DNA of 64,000 bases from Sphaerisporangium melleum (GTDB lineage Bacteria; Actinomycetota; Actinomycetes; Streptosporangiales; Streptosporangiaceae), in the NCBI RefSeq assembly GCF_014646695.1, contig NZ_BMNT01000023.1, positions 59,248-123,247 of the forward strand, read 5' to 3'. The notes below the pieces were generated by a model, which saw only the letters and a list, made by a program, of their open reading frames with translations, had not been told where the DNA came from and made no database searches. How positions within the stretch are numbered: the stretch's first letter is position 1; the number at the start of each line of letters is the position of its first letter. A program made the translations under genes and the position numbers. Of the stretch, positions 40,701-49,066 are shown one piece after another.

Positions 40701-41107
40701 ACGCCGGAACGCTCACCGACGGCGTCGACACCTGGATCGTCCTGGAGTGGCGGGTCAACCTGTACGGCACCTCGTCGCTGAAGGTGTTCCAGCAGTGGAT
40801 CGGCGTGAACGGCGCCGAGGACATCACCTACTCCTACGACCCGGGCGCCCTGCCCGGCGACCCCGGCCCCTCCTACGGGCTGACCGTGGGCGCCGAGAAC
40901 GCCGAGGGCTCGGCGGGCGCCCAGATCTCCGGGCCGCCGGTCCAGGACTACCGGGTCACCAGCACGCCGGGCGCCCCCGGCGGCAAGCTGACCTACACCA
41001 TGAAGGTCAAGGGCGTCACCAAGGGCACCGGCTCGGTCACGACCGCGACCTCCACCCCCGAGGTGAAGGGCATCACCATCGAGGTGGACAAGATCACCGT
41101 GCAGTAG
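37718..41107 (+). CDS. Secreted subtilisin-like serine protease (S8), PA-domain type
   Basis: The GTG at 37718 has a perfect AGGAGG upstream and begins a signal peptide (MPRKSLPNFL... ending VPASA at residue 40). The 1129-aa precursor has an I9-type inhibitor propeptide (~85-200), the S8 catalytic domain with Asp237 (TLDSGIWPEHP), His316 (SNGHGTHTAS) and Ser633 (AGTSMSSPHVAGAG), and a protease-associated insertion (~470-560). Fn3-like and beta-sandwich domains follow to the C-terminus. The architecture resembles plant cucumisin-like and actinomycete extracellular subtilases. It probably degrades external protein during growth or development. It is single and followed by a strong terminator. 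Confidence 0.93.
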   Translation: MPRKSLPNFLSRASRLRRVAAAGAGLAVVAVLSPAVPASAEPGPTSGSSTPATGSTSKWKATPLTAAGRVQGAKSPSGKLAKSDTSLFSATSATPVNVVVKLDYDSLSAYKGGVDGIKGTSPSVTGKSLDVNSAAAKQYEKHIAGVENAFLGELGKRVPGAKAGQRLRTVYGGVTVRVPANKAVELLKLPGVAAVQKDELLQPLTDASPDFIGAPAIYSKLGGAPSSGKGVIFATLDSGIWPEHPSFADPGNLPAPPPTKDGTPRVCDFGDNPLTPAADPFVCNNKVVGGAPFLDTYNAVYGGEMYPDSARDSNGHGTHTASTSAGGPVANANPLGIDRGPIHGIAPAASVSVYKVCGAEGCFSSDSAAAVGRAVLDGVRVINFSISGGSDPYSDPVELAFLDAYAAGVFVSASAGNAGPGAGTTDHASPWVTTVAASTQTRTYRSTITLKGTGGATATISGASITAGVTSALPVVSAAAPPYSDPLCLNPAPPGLFSGKIVACQRGPNRVLKGFSVRQGGAAGMILYNATPLDVMTDNHWLPTVHIDQPESTTLLNFLTANPGATASFTQGAKATWQGDVITTFSSRGPAGDFLKPDVTAPGLHILAGTTPTPESPLEGPAGNLYQVIAGTSMSSPHVAGAGALLFALHPDWTPGQVKSALETTAKTSVTKEDRVTPADPFDYGGGRIDLTKAGDPGLTVDETAARYAASAADPLNRIDLNVPSVNAPVMPGLITAKRTFTNVSGKTLAYTASGSAPSGANVTVLPPLFTVKAGKSVELTIVVTAPDLPEGQYFGQVNLKQVGGTRDLHLPVAFFRKEGAVPIDQTCAPSTIARNTGESTCTVTVENTTLKDTEVTALSTLDAKLRLNSVTGATKVGTQIAITKAKLAGRQPDKPAIAPGSGPAGYLPLDLFGITPTPIGDEEAVNFTVPAFTYAGRTYNRIGVVSNGYSVPGGTSGQADISFEPQNLPDPAPPNNVLAPYWTDLNGEGTPGVYAGTLTDGVDTWIVLEWRVNLYGTSSLKVFQQWIGVNGAEDITYSYDPGALPGDPGPSYGLTVGAENAEGSAGAQISGPPVQDYRVTSTPGAPGGKLTYTMKVKGVTKGTGSVTTATSTPEVKGITIEVDKITVQ

Positions 41108-41140
41108 CCCGGGCGGTGCACACCGGGTGAGCATCAGGAG

Positions 41141-41168
41141 GGGTCCGGCGACGCGGTCGCCGGGCCCC
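41141..41168 (+). terminator. Subtilase terminator
   Basis: GGGTCCGGCGAC (41141-41152) pairs with GTCGCCGGGCCC (41156-41167), a 12-bp stem with one G-T pair and a GCG loop. It lies 34 nt after the subtilase stop and is followed by CTTCG. Confidence 0.75.
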
Positions 41169-41231
41169 TTCGCCCGTTCACCGGCCACGCGACCGCCGGG
41201 AAGGTGCCGGGACCAGGGCGTGCAGGCGAAG

Positions 41232-41274
41232 GCCCGCCCTCCTCGCACGGGGCGGCGCGCGGAGGAGGGCGGGC
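41232..41274. terminator. Second hairpin, on the LPMO side
   Basis: GCCCGCCCTCCTC (41232-41244) and GAGGAGGGCGGGC (41262-41274) are a perfect 13-bp inverted repeat. It sits 24 nt beyond the LPMO stop and probably terminates that leftward transcript. Confidence 0.7.
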
Positions 41275-41297
41275 GGTCCTGCGGCGGCGGGCGTCCG

Positions 41298-41969
41298 TCA
41301 GACGAAGTTGACGTCGCTGCAGAAGTAGTAGTTCTGGTCCGCGTGCGAGGCCTTCCAGATCGTGTAGACCACGTGCCGGCCGGTGCGGGACCCGCGCGAG
41401 ATGTTGTTGATCATGTAGGTGTTGGACGGCGCGTACCTGCCGGTCTCGCGGACCAGCTCCAGATGGTTCCAGCCGAGCGGCGTGGTCAGGGCGTTGTAGC
41501 CCTGACGGGTGATGTAGACCTTGATGTAGTCCGCGCCATGGGAGGCCTGGTCGTTCAGGTTGATGTTGAACGTGCTGCCCAGGTTGGTCATCTTCCACGC
41601 GCCGGGCGTGTCCATGGAGCGGTAGCGGCCGTTCTCGGTCAGGCCGGCGCTGCAGAGCTGGCCGTTGGGGATGACCCCCTCGTGGTTGCCGTTCACGTTC
41701 TCGCGGTAGAGCCCGTTCCAGTTCCACATGGCGTTGACGTTGTCCTGCCACGCCTGCCAGCACATCGGGTCCTGCTGCTGCATGGTGGGGTTCTGGAAGT
41801 CGTTGCCCCAGCGCTGCCAGCAGCCGTAGTTGCGGGAGGCGGGATCGACGACCGACCCGTGCGCCGACGCGGTGCCGGTGAACGGGACGGAGGACAGCAG
41901 GACCGCGCACATCAGGATGGCCAGCGCACGAAGGGCGCGACGGGGTGAGCGGCGAATGTGATGGGACAT
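41298..41969 (-). CDS. AA10 lytic polysaccharide monooxygenase
   Basis: This is a secreted copper enzyme that cleaves cellulose or chitin oxidatively. The ATG at 41969 has GGAGA upstream. The signal peptide ends TGTASA, leaving His37 as the mature N-terminus (HGSVVDPASRNYGCW), the first arm of the copper histidine brace. His144 in SHGADYIKVYITR is the second arm, and Phe216 in NYYFCSDVNFV is the axial residue. At 223 aa it is a single catalytic domain with no CBM. A CebR/CelR-type operator 40 bp upstream links it to cellobiose induction. Family similarity favours a chitin/cellulose-active LPMO. Confidence 0.95.
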   Translation of the reverse strand: MSHHIRRSPRRALRALAILMCAVLLSSVPFTGTASAHGSVVDPASRNYGCWQRWGNDFQNPTMQQQDPMCWQAWQDNVNAMWNWNGLYRENVNGNHEGVIPNGQLCSAGLTENGRYRSMDTPGAWKMTNLGSTFNINLNDQASHGADYIKVYITRQGYNALTTPLGWNHLELVRETGRYAPSNTYMINNISRGSRTGRHVVYTIWKASHADQNYYFCSDVNFV

Positions 41970-42009
41970 CGTGCGGTCTCCGTGTTCCGGTTGGGGGGAT
42001 TCCGGTGAA

Positions 42010-42023
42010 GGGGAGCGCTCCCG
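42010..42023. promoter_or_regulatory. CebR/CelR-type cellulose-utilisation operator
   Basis: GGGGAGCGCTCCCG contains the perfect palindrome GGGAGCGCTCCC and matches 12 of 14 bases of the actinomycete consensus TGGGAGCGCTCCCA bound by LacI-family CebR/CelR. It is 41-54 bp upstream of the LPMO start, so cellobiose relief of repression is expected. Confidence 0.75.
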
Positions 42024-42215
42024 CACACGGACGCTATCTGACTCCTCACATCCGCACAAACGACTCCGGTAAGTCAACAAGGGACTGACCAGCGAAGATC
42101 GCTATATTAGTTTGGCAACCAGCCGAAAGACGCGGCCTGGCGGCCGTTGGACCCGTTGAAAATTACACTGAACCGGTTCACGCGGCGGCGCCGGTGGCCG
42201 GGCTCGGCGCGGGGC

Positions 42216-43532
<1,317 letters not shown>

Positions 43533-43723
43533 TCACCGCGTCCGGGACGACACCGGGCCCTCCACTCGACGCCGTCCTCGACCGCGGGCGAACCTCGCAA
43601 CAACGACCAGGACGCATCATCCTCTTCGGCCGCGTCCGCCGCATCCCTCACGTTCACAACTCTGCCCTCGCCGCGAGCCCGCACGGCCGCCCGCCGGTCC
43701 CGCGTGACCGGCGGGGCCGGAGG

Positions 43724-44215
43724 TCAGTCCCCGGCCGGGGTGAGCGGCTTGGCGAAGCAGCGGCTGCCCTCGTGGAAGCGGTAGTAGCCGAACTTGGCGC
43801 ACGACTCGTAACCGCTGGAGATGTAGAGCTCGACCGCCTCGGGCTGCCGGGTGCCGGTCTCCAGCACCATGCGCAGCCGGCCGGCGGCGCGGGCGTCGTC
43901 CTCCAGCATGGCCAGGACGCGGCGGGCCAGGCCCCGGCGGCGCGCCTCCTCGACCACGTACATCCGCTTGAGTTCGGCGTCGCCCGGTGAGTACCCCTCG
44001 TCCGCGTCCTCCATCACCCGCCAGCCGCCGGTGGCCAGCGGAGTGCCGTTCTCGTCGTAGGCGATGAGATACAGGCCGTTCGGCGGCTCGAACATCATCG
44101 GGTCCAGCGGGGTGGCATCGCCGTCGCTCTCGTATCGCCTGGCGTATTCGCGCTGCACCTGATCGTTCAGCTTGATGGCGTCCGGGTGGTCGAACGAAAC
44201 ACGACGGATGTCCAC
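43724..44215 (-). CDS. GNAT-family N-acetyltransferase
   Basis: The 163-aa protein is one GNAT domain. Motif A with the pyrophosphate loop is ELKRMYVVEEARRRGLARRV, preceded by the strand ATGGWRVMED and followed by MVLETGTRQPEAVELYISSG. It transfers an acetyl group from acetyl-CoA to an unknown amine. The start is a GTG with AAGGG upstream. It lies 203 bp upstream of the dialkylglycine decarboxylase gene on the same strand and could share its transcript. Confidence 0.88.
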   Translation of the reverse strand: MDIRRVSFDHPDAIKLNDQVQREYARRYESDGDATPLDPMMFEPPNGLYLIAYDENGTPLATGGWRVMEDADEGYSPGDAELKRMYVVEEARRRGLARRVLAMLEDDARAAGRLRMVLETGTRQPEAVELYISSGYESCAKFGYYRFHEGSRCFAKPLTPAGD

Positions 44216-44365
44216 ATCAGCCCTTTCTCCCCTGTTGACCGACTCGCGTGACCTTATCGCCCCCGCCCCGAGAGCGACGCCCGGGGCGGAGTGCGTCCAT
44301 GCCGAACACGGGATGGGCCGGTCGCCGACGGCAGGAGGCTACATCGGGCCACCGACAGGATCGCG

Positions 44366-45034
44366 CTACAGCCGGGCGCGGGCCTGCTGGACCTGGCGCT
44401 GGATGCCGTGCGCGCCGGCCGCCTCGGCGATGGCGCCCGCCTCCTCGATGAGCGCCACCGCGTCCCGGCGGCGGTCCTGCCCGGACGCCAGGTACGCCAG
44501 CCCGACGAGGTTGGCGGCGACACCGGGCAGAAAGCCGAGCTCCCTGCGCAGTCGCGTCGACTCCTCCAGCAGCTCGCGGGCCGCCTCCAGCCGCCCGGCC
44601 ATGTGCTCGGCGAAGCCGAGGTGCCTCAGCGTGTAGGACAACGTCAGCGCGTCCCCGGTCTCGGCGGCGAGCGCGCGGGACCGTTCGAGCGGGCCGAGCG
44701 CGGCCTCGCCGTCGCCTCGTACCAGCTGGTGGAAGATGCCGATCCAGAGCAGCGCCTCGGCCTCGCCCCGCGCGTCGCCGAGCTTGCGGTACAACTCGGC
44801 CGCGCGCTCGAACAGGTCCAGCTCGGCCGGATCGGCCATCTCCCGCGCCTCCTGCGGCGCCGCCTCGCGCCGGTCGAGGAAGCGCGCGTGGACCAGCCGT
44901 CCGCGGGCCAGGGCGAGGCCGGCCTCCACGGCGTCCAGCTCGTCGTCGGCGGCGGCCAGGACGCTCGTGTCGCCGCCGAAAACGGCCCGCTCGTACAGCA
45001 GCCGTGCCCGCTCGATGCGGTCTTCCCCGCTCAT
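44366..45034 (-). CDS. TPR-repeat protein
   Basis: The 222-aa cytosolic helical protein has about four tetratricopeptide-like repeats: LDLFERAAELYRKLGDARGE, ALGPLERSRALAAETGDALT, RLEAARELLEESTRLRRELG and DAVALIEEAGAIAEAAGAHG. TPRs mediate protein contacts. Its partner is unknown. I chose the ATG at 45034 because upstream codons add only GARMGAGR-type low-complexity residues. Confidence 0.75.
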   Translation of the reverse strand: MSGEDRIERARLLYERAVFGGDTSVLAAADDELDAVEAGLALARGRLVHARFLDRREAAPQEAREMADPAELDLFERAAELYRKLGDARGEAEALLWIGIFHQLVRGDGEAALGPLERSRALAAETGDALTLSYTLRHLGFAEHMAGRLEAARELLEESTRLRRELGFLPGVAANLVGLAYLASGQDRRRDAVALIEEAGAIAEAAGAHGIQRQVQQARARL

Positions 45035-45121
45035 CCGCCCCGCCCCCATCCGCGCTCCGATCACCGGCCTGCTCCGGCCCGGTGACGCCTACCGGTCACG
45101 CGGCCGGCCGCCGGGCGTCGA

Positions 45122-46903
45122 TCATGTCACCTGACCGAAGCCGCCAGTGTCGTCCCCGGCGCCACCAGGACGCAACAGGTGCAGGTGGCGGCCGCGCCAG
45201 CGCGCGCGCGACCACCGGTCGTGACTGGCCACCACGATGACGCCCGGTCCCGCGGCGCCGATGGCCTCCTCCAGTTCGTCCGACAGAGCGGGTGAGAGGT
45301 GGTTGGTGGGCTCGTCGAGCAGGAGAACCTCGGGCGGATCGGCCACCAGCAGCGCGAGGGCCAGCCTGCGGCGCTGGCCGACGGACAGCTCGCCCACCCG
45401 CAGTTCCATGTCCCGGCGGGCGATCAGCCCCAGCGAGCGCAGCGGCACGCTCTCGGCGCGCTCCGCGCCAAGAGTCAGCTCGTAGGTTTCCCGTACCGTG
45501 CGGTCGGGCCGGTCGAAGACGGTGTCCTGGGCCAGCAGGGCGACGGTCAGACCCGCCCCGCGCCGCACCTCGCCCTCCGCGTCCAGCCGCCCGGCCAGTA
45601 CGGCCAGCAGCGTCGACTTGCCCGCCCCGTTCGGCCCGGTGACCAGCAGCCGCTCGCCGGGCAGCAGGTCGAGCCGGTCGATCGCGAGCCGCCCCGGCAC
45701 CCGCACATCCCGCAACGAGAGCAGCGGCACATCGCCGGCCCGGCCATCCGGCGTGCCGGGGACGCGGCCCTCCCCCATGTCACGGACGGCTTCCTCCCGT
45801 TGGTCACGGGCGAGGTCCCTCCGCGCGTCACGGGCTGTGCCGTCCAGTACGTCGAAGGCGCCCTCCTCCCAGGTGCCGGCGGCCAGAGCGGGGACGCGCA
45901 GACGCAGCGGGGGCGGTGGAGGCGGCACCTGCTCGCGCTCCAGGACGGCCAGCCGCCGGGCCGCGTCGCGCACCCGCCGGGAGATCTGGTTCTGCACGCG
46001 TCCCGCGGTGTGGCCGTACCCCATCTTCTCGTTGTCGCGCTTGAGCCCGTTCCGCGCCACCTGCCGCGCGGTCACCCCGACGGCCCGGCGCAGCTCCACG
46101 AGCTCCGCCTGCTCTTCGGCGTACCGCCGCTCCCAGCGCTCCCGCTCCGCCCGCTTCGCGGCGAGGTACGCGCTGTACCCGCCCCCGTACCGGACGGGCC
46201 CGCCCACCGCCGGGTCGAGATCGACCAGGTCGGTGCAGACGGCCTCCAGGAACGCCCGGTCGTGGCTCGCCACGACCACCACGCCGGTCATGCCGCGCAG
46301 TTCCTCCTCCAGGAACACCGCGGCGTCGTCGTCCAGATGGTTGGTGGGCTCGTCGAGCAGCAGCGCCGCAGGCCGCCTGATGAGCAGCGCCGCCAGGGCC
46401 AGCCGCCCGCGCTGCCCGCCCGACAGGGACGCGAGCGCGCGGGAGTGCGGCACGCCGCCGAGGCCCAGCCGGTCGAGGACGATCTTCGCACGCCGGTCGG
46501 CGTCCCAGGACCCGCGCTCCTGGGCCTGCTCCAGCCGCGCCCCGTACGCGCCGAGCAGGCCGGCGTCGTCCGGAGCGGCGGCGATCGCCTGGCTGAGCCG
46601 GTCGAGTTCGGCGAGGTCGGCACGCGCCTCGCGCAGGGCGTCGTCGAGCACGCCGGCGATCGTGACCCGGCCGTCGAACGGCATCTCCTGGTGCAGGAAG
46701 CCGAGGTCGGCGGGACGGGTGACGGTGCCGGAGTCGGGCCGGTCCACTCCGGCCAGCAGGCGCAGCAGCGTGGACTTTCCCGCGCCGTTCTCGCCGATCA
46801 GCCCGATGCGGCGACCGGGAGCGGCGGTGAGGGTAACGCCGTCGAGCACCCGGCGCGTGCCCAGCGTCCGGACGAGGTCGCGGGCGAGCAGGGCGTCACT
46901 CAC
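45122..46903 (-). CDS. ABC-F family ATPase (possible ribosome-protection antibiotic resistance)
   Basis: Two ABC ATPase domains lie in one 593-aa chain with no membrane segment. Walker A motifs are GENGAGKS (37-44) and GPNGAGKS (~425). Signatures are LSGGQRGRLALAAL and LSVGQRRRLALALL, each followed by LLLDEPTNHL. The charged inter-domain linker (ELVELRRAVGVTARQVARNG, RVQNQISRRVRDAARRL) is the arm that enters the ribosomal E site. The GTG at 46903 follows AGGAGGG. Actinomycete relatives protect ribosomes from macrolides, lincosamides or streptogramins. An overlapping leader ORF supports drug-induced control. A housekeeping EttA-like role is less likely given the sequence and leader. Confidence 0.9.
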   Translation of the reverse strand: MSDALLARDLVRTLGTRRVLDGVTLTAAPGRRIGLIGENGAGKSTLLRLLAGVDRPDSGTVTRPADLGFLHQEMPFDGRVTIAGVLDDALREARADLAELDRLSQAIAAAPDDAGLLGAYGARLEQAQERGSWDADRRAKIVLDRLGLGGVPHSRALASLSGGQRGRLALAALLIRRPAALLLDEPTNHLDDDAAVFLEEELRGMTGVVVVASHDRAFLEAVCTDLVDLDPAVGGPVRYGGGYSAYLAAKRAERERWERRYAEEQAELVELRRAVGVTARQVARNGLKRDNEKMGYGHTAGRVQNQISRRVRDAARRLAVLEREQVPPPPPPLRLRVPALAAGTWEEGAFDVLDGTARDARRDLARDQREEAVRDMGEGRVPGTPDGRAGDVPLLSLRDVRVPGRLAIDRLDLLPGERLLVTGPNGAGKSTLLAVLAGRLDAEGEVRRGAGLTVALLAQDTVFDRPDRTVRETYELTLGAERAESVPLRSLGLIARRDMELRVGELSVGQRRRLALALLVADPPEVLLLDEPTNHLSPALSDELEEAIGAAGPGVIVVASHDRWSRARWRGRHLHLLRPGGAGDDTGGFGQVT

Positions 46904-47000
46904 CGGCGGACCCTCCTGTCCAGAAAGGGACGGCGACCGGGCGCCTCCGCCGGTTGCCCGGATCAGGACAGGGTGCAGCGGATATGAACGTATTGGACAT
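46896..47000 (-). CDS. Leader ORF overlapping the ABC-F start (34 aa, Arg-rich)
   Basis: The ATG at 47000 has GAGGT 6 nt upstream and opens a 34-codon frame (MSNTFISAAPC ... NRRRRPVAVPF ... GGSAGE). The frame runs past the ABC-F Shine-Dalgarno sequence and stops 5 nt inside the ABC-F coding region. Around the RRRR codons the RNA can fold (GGCaACCGG with CCGGTcGCC). Ribosome stalling in such leaders induces many ABC-F and erm genes. The length, start signal and position fit that role; no peptide homology is claimed. Confidence 0.5.
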   Translation of the reverse strand: MSNTFISAAPCPDPGNRRRRPVAVPFWTGGSAGE

Positions 47001-47255
47001 GCGGTGACCTCGTGGATGGTCCGGGCGCGCGACATGCCGCAGCCACGGGACAGGGATCGGGGTACGACGACGGCGGCCACATCGGCGGCGGCCATGCCGC
47101 CGGGGCCTATCGACCTCCGGTGTCACCCGGAGATGTCGTCGTCACCTGCCACGTCTGGTCTCCTGACATCCGATCACAGCGCCCCCACCATAACAGCCAC
47201 CGAACCACCGCCGGCAAGCCTCCGCACCCGCCCAGGCGCGCGAAGCACCCGCACC

Positions 47256-47291
47256 GATTACCTGCTGAGAGTAATCGCATAGTAACGTTAC
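47256..47291. promoter_or_regulatory. Palindromes in the ABC-F/Rpn divergent region
   Basis: GATTAC (47256-47261) with GTAATC (47271-47276), and GTAACGTTAC (47282-47291, perfect 10 bp), lie immediately before the ATG at 47296. No Shine-Dalgarno sequence is present, so the Rpn-like mRNA may start near here. They are candidate operators. Confidence 0.35.
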
Positions 47292-47295
47292 GCAC

Positions 47296-48207
47296 ATGCC
47301 TCTCCCCTGGCACGACGCCTTGAGAAACCTGATCACTTCCGATCCCGCCATCACCCTCGCCCTACTACGCGCCGCCGCGGTCAAGGTGCCCGACGGCCTC
47401 CCGCTGGCGGCCGGGCCATACAGCGTGAGCGATCGGGTGTCCACTGACCTGTATCCCGACAACACGGTCAGGGTCGGCCCCGCGCACGACCGCGCCTGCA
47501 CCGTCATCGTGGAGATCGAGCGCGAGCTGTCGGCCGGCAAGCTGGAGCAGTTCGCCATCAAGGCGGCCGCAGTGGCGCTGGAGACCCGCAAGGACGTCCA
47601 GGTGCTGGTGTTCACCCGCGCCTTGGACGCCGGCGTCTGGGACGAACCGGTCAACGTCCGCCGTGGCGCGTTGAGCTACGTGCTGACGCCGGTGATCTAC
47701 GGCCGCAGAGATCTGCCACGGCTCACCGACCCGAAGCAGATCGCCGCCGACCCGGCGAGCGGGGTGCTTAGCGTGTTCGGGCACGGCGACGATCCGAAGG
47801 TGGCCGAGGCGTTCGCGTCGGCCACCGATTTCTTCCCGGTGGAGCCGGGCGTTCCTTACACTGAGTGGGCATACGACTGCGGTCCGGCCCTGTTCCGAAG
47901 CATGCTGGAGGCAAAGATGGAAGTCACCGACTGGCCGGTCTCCACTCCGTTCGCCAAGCGGCACTATGGCCGCGGCCTGGCCGAAGGTGAGGCCAAGGGT
48001 AAGGCCGAGGGGGAGGCCAAGGGTAAGGCCAAGGGTAAGGCCGAGGGGGAGGCCAATGCCGTCCTCACCGTGCTCGCCACGCGGGGTGTTCCGGTCACCG
48101 ATCGTCAGGCCGCGGCGATCCTGGCCTGCACCGACCTGGAGCAGTTGGAGAAGTGGCTGACCAAAGCCGTCACCGCCACCACCATCGACGACCTCGGCAT
48201 CGAGTGA
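47296..48207 (+). CDS. Rpn-like PD-(D/E)XK protein with Gly-Glu-Ala-Lys repeat tail
   Basis: The 303-aa protein resembles the Rpn / putative-transposase family of actinomycetes. An N-terminal PD-(D/E)XK-like core (VRVGPAHDRACTVIVEIERE, then KDVQVLVFTRALDAG) is followed by a low-complexity helical stretch of GEAKGKAE units (about 229-253). The C-terminal helical segment contains VTDRQAAAILACTDLEQLEK. Rpn proteins are RecA-independent recombination-promoting nucleases, and some act in phage defence. The catalytic residues are not certain by eye. It precedes lexA-like DNA-damage control by 126 bp on the same strand, which may be functional or coincidental. Confidence 0.55.
   Translation: MPLPWHDALRNLITSDPAITLALLRAAAVKVPDGLPLAAGPYSVSDRVSTDLYPDNTVRVGPAHDRACTVIVEIERELSAGKLEQFAIKAAAVALETRKDVQVLVFTRALDAGVWDEPVNVRRGALSYVLTPVIYGRRDLPRLTDPKQIAADPASGVLSVFGHGDDPKVAEAFASATDFFPVEPGVPYTEWAYDCGPALFRSMLEAKMEVTDWPVSTPFAKRHYGRGLAEGEAKGKAEGEAKGKAKGKAEGEANAVLTVLATRGVPVTDRQAAAILACTDLEQLEKWLTKAVTATTIDDLGIE
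47982..48056 (+). repeat. In-frame tandem repeat coding for GEAKGKAE units
   Basis: 12-nt units of the types GAGGCCAAGGGT and AAGGCCGAGGGG repeat in frame about six times. The tract can expand or contract by slippage in multiples of three, changing the length of the helical stalk in the Rpn-like protein. Confidence 0.75.
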
Positions 48208-48333
48208 CCCTCTCCTGAGCAAGCCGCGCACCTTCCTGGCCTGCCGCATATCGCCGTATCGGCGGCTCTGGGACAGGGACACGATGTGGACGGTCTGCCG
48301 CGGTGAGGGCTTGCGGGCTCTAGCATTTCGCGG

Positions 48334-48990
48334 GTGACCACCTACGATCCTGACGCGTTCGACTACCTGGACGTCTCGGCGCTGCCGCACCGCCAGCAGC
48401 GCATCCTGGCCGCGATCCGCGACTGGGTGGTCAGGTACGGATATCCGCCGAGCACCCGCCAGCTCGGCGACGCGGTCGGGCTGCGGTCGTCCTCGGCGGT
48501 GTCCAGGCATCTCAGGAGCCTGGAGGAGAAGGGGTTCCTGAGCCGGGGGACGACCATGACCCGGCCGATCGACGTCCGCCTGTTCCTGCGGGGGTCGGCA
48601 CCGGAGCCGGCCGCCGATCTGGTGACCGTGCCCGTGGTCGGTGACATCGCCGCGGGCAGCCCCATCGTGGCCGACGAGCACGTGGACGACATGCTGAGCC
48701 TCCCCCGCGACCTCACCGGGCGCGGCACCGTGTTCGCCCTGCGCGTGCGTGGCGACTCCATGATCGACGCTGCCATCTGCGACGGGGACATCGTCGTGGT
48801 ACGCCAGCAGCCGGAGGCCCACTCGGGTCAGATCGTCGCCGCGATGATCGATGGCGAGGCCACGGTGAAGGTGTACCGCCGGCGCGACGGGCATGTCCTT
48901 CTCGAACCACGCAATCCCGCCTACGACGTGATCGAAGGTGACGACGCCGTAGTGCTGGGCATCGTCGTCTCGGTCCTGCGCAGCCTCTGA
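48334..48990 (+). CDS. lexA: LexA-like SOS repressor
   Basis: The 218-aa protein has a winged helix at residues 15-75 (LPHRQQRILAAIRDWVVRYG, STRQLGDAVGLRSSSAVSRH) and an S24 autoprotease domain. The cleavage site is Ala107-Gly108 in GDIAAGSP. The nucleophile is Ser142 (RVRGDSMIDAAICDGD) and the general base is Lys179 (GEATVKVY), so it is catalytically complete. RecA filaments trigger its self-cleavage, releasing repair genes. The GTG lacks a Shine-Dalgarno sequence, and TAGCAT lies 8 nt before it, so the mRNA may be leaderless. I see no CGAAC-N4-GTTCG SOS box upstream, which suggests a paralogue; recA is not nearby. Confidence 0.9.
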   Translation: MTTYDPDAFDYLDVSALPHRQQRILAAIRDWVVRYGYPPSTRQLGDAVGLRSSSAVSRHLRSLEEKGFLSRGTTMTRPIDVRLFLRGSAPEPAADLVTVPVVGDIAAGSPIVADEHVDDMLSLPRDLTGRGTVFALRVRGDSMIDAAICDGDIVVVRQQPEAHSGQIVAAMIDGEATVKVYRRRDGHVLLEPRNPAYDVIEGDDAVVLGIVVSVLRSL

Positions 48991-49004
48991 TCACGACCGG
49001 ATGA

Positions 49005-49042
49005 GCCGTGGATCCGCCGGGCCGTGACGGCGGATCCACGGC
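49005..49042. terminator. Perfect 14-bp bidirectional terminator
   Basis: GCCGTGGATCCGCC (49005-49018) pairs with GGCGGATCCACGGC (49029-49042) around a 10-nt loop, between the stops of the lexA-like gene and the last gene of the MoxR operon. Confidence 0.75.
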
Positions 49043-49066
49043 ATGCGCCGTGTCACCCCACTGGGT

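Noticed and set aside
37745..41248. 1167-codon frame antisense to the subtilase gene
   Set aside because: Arg/Gly/Val-rich without motifs; the plus strand encodes an intact S8 triad and signal peptide.
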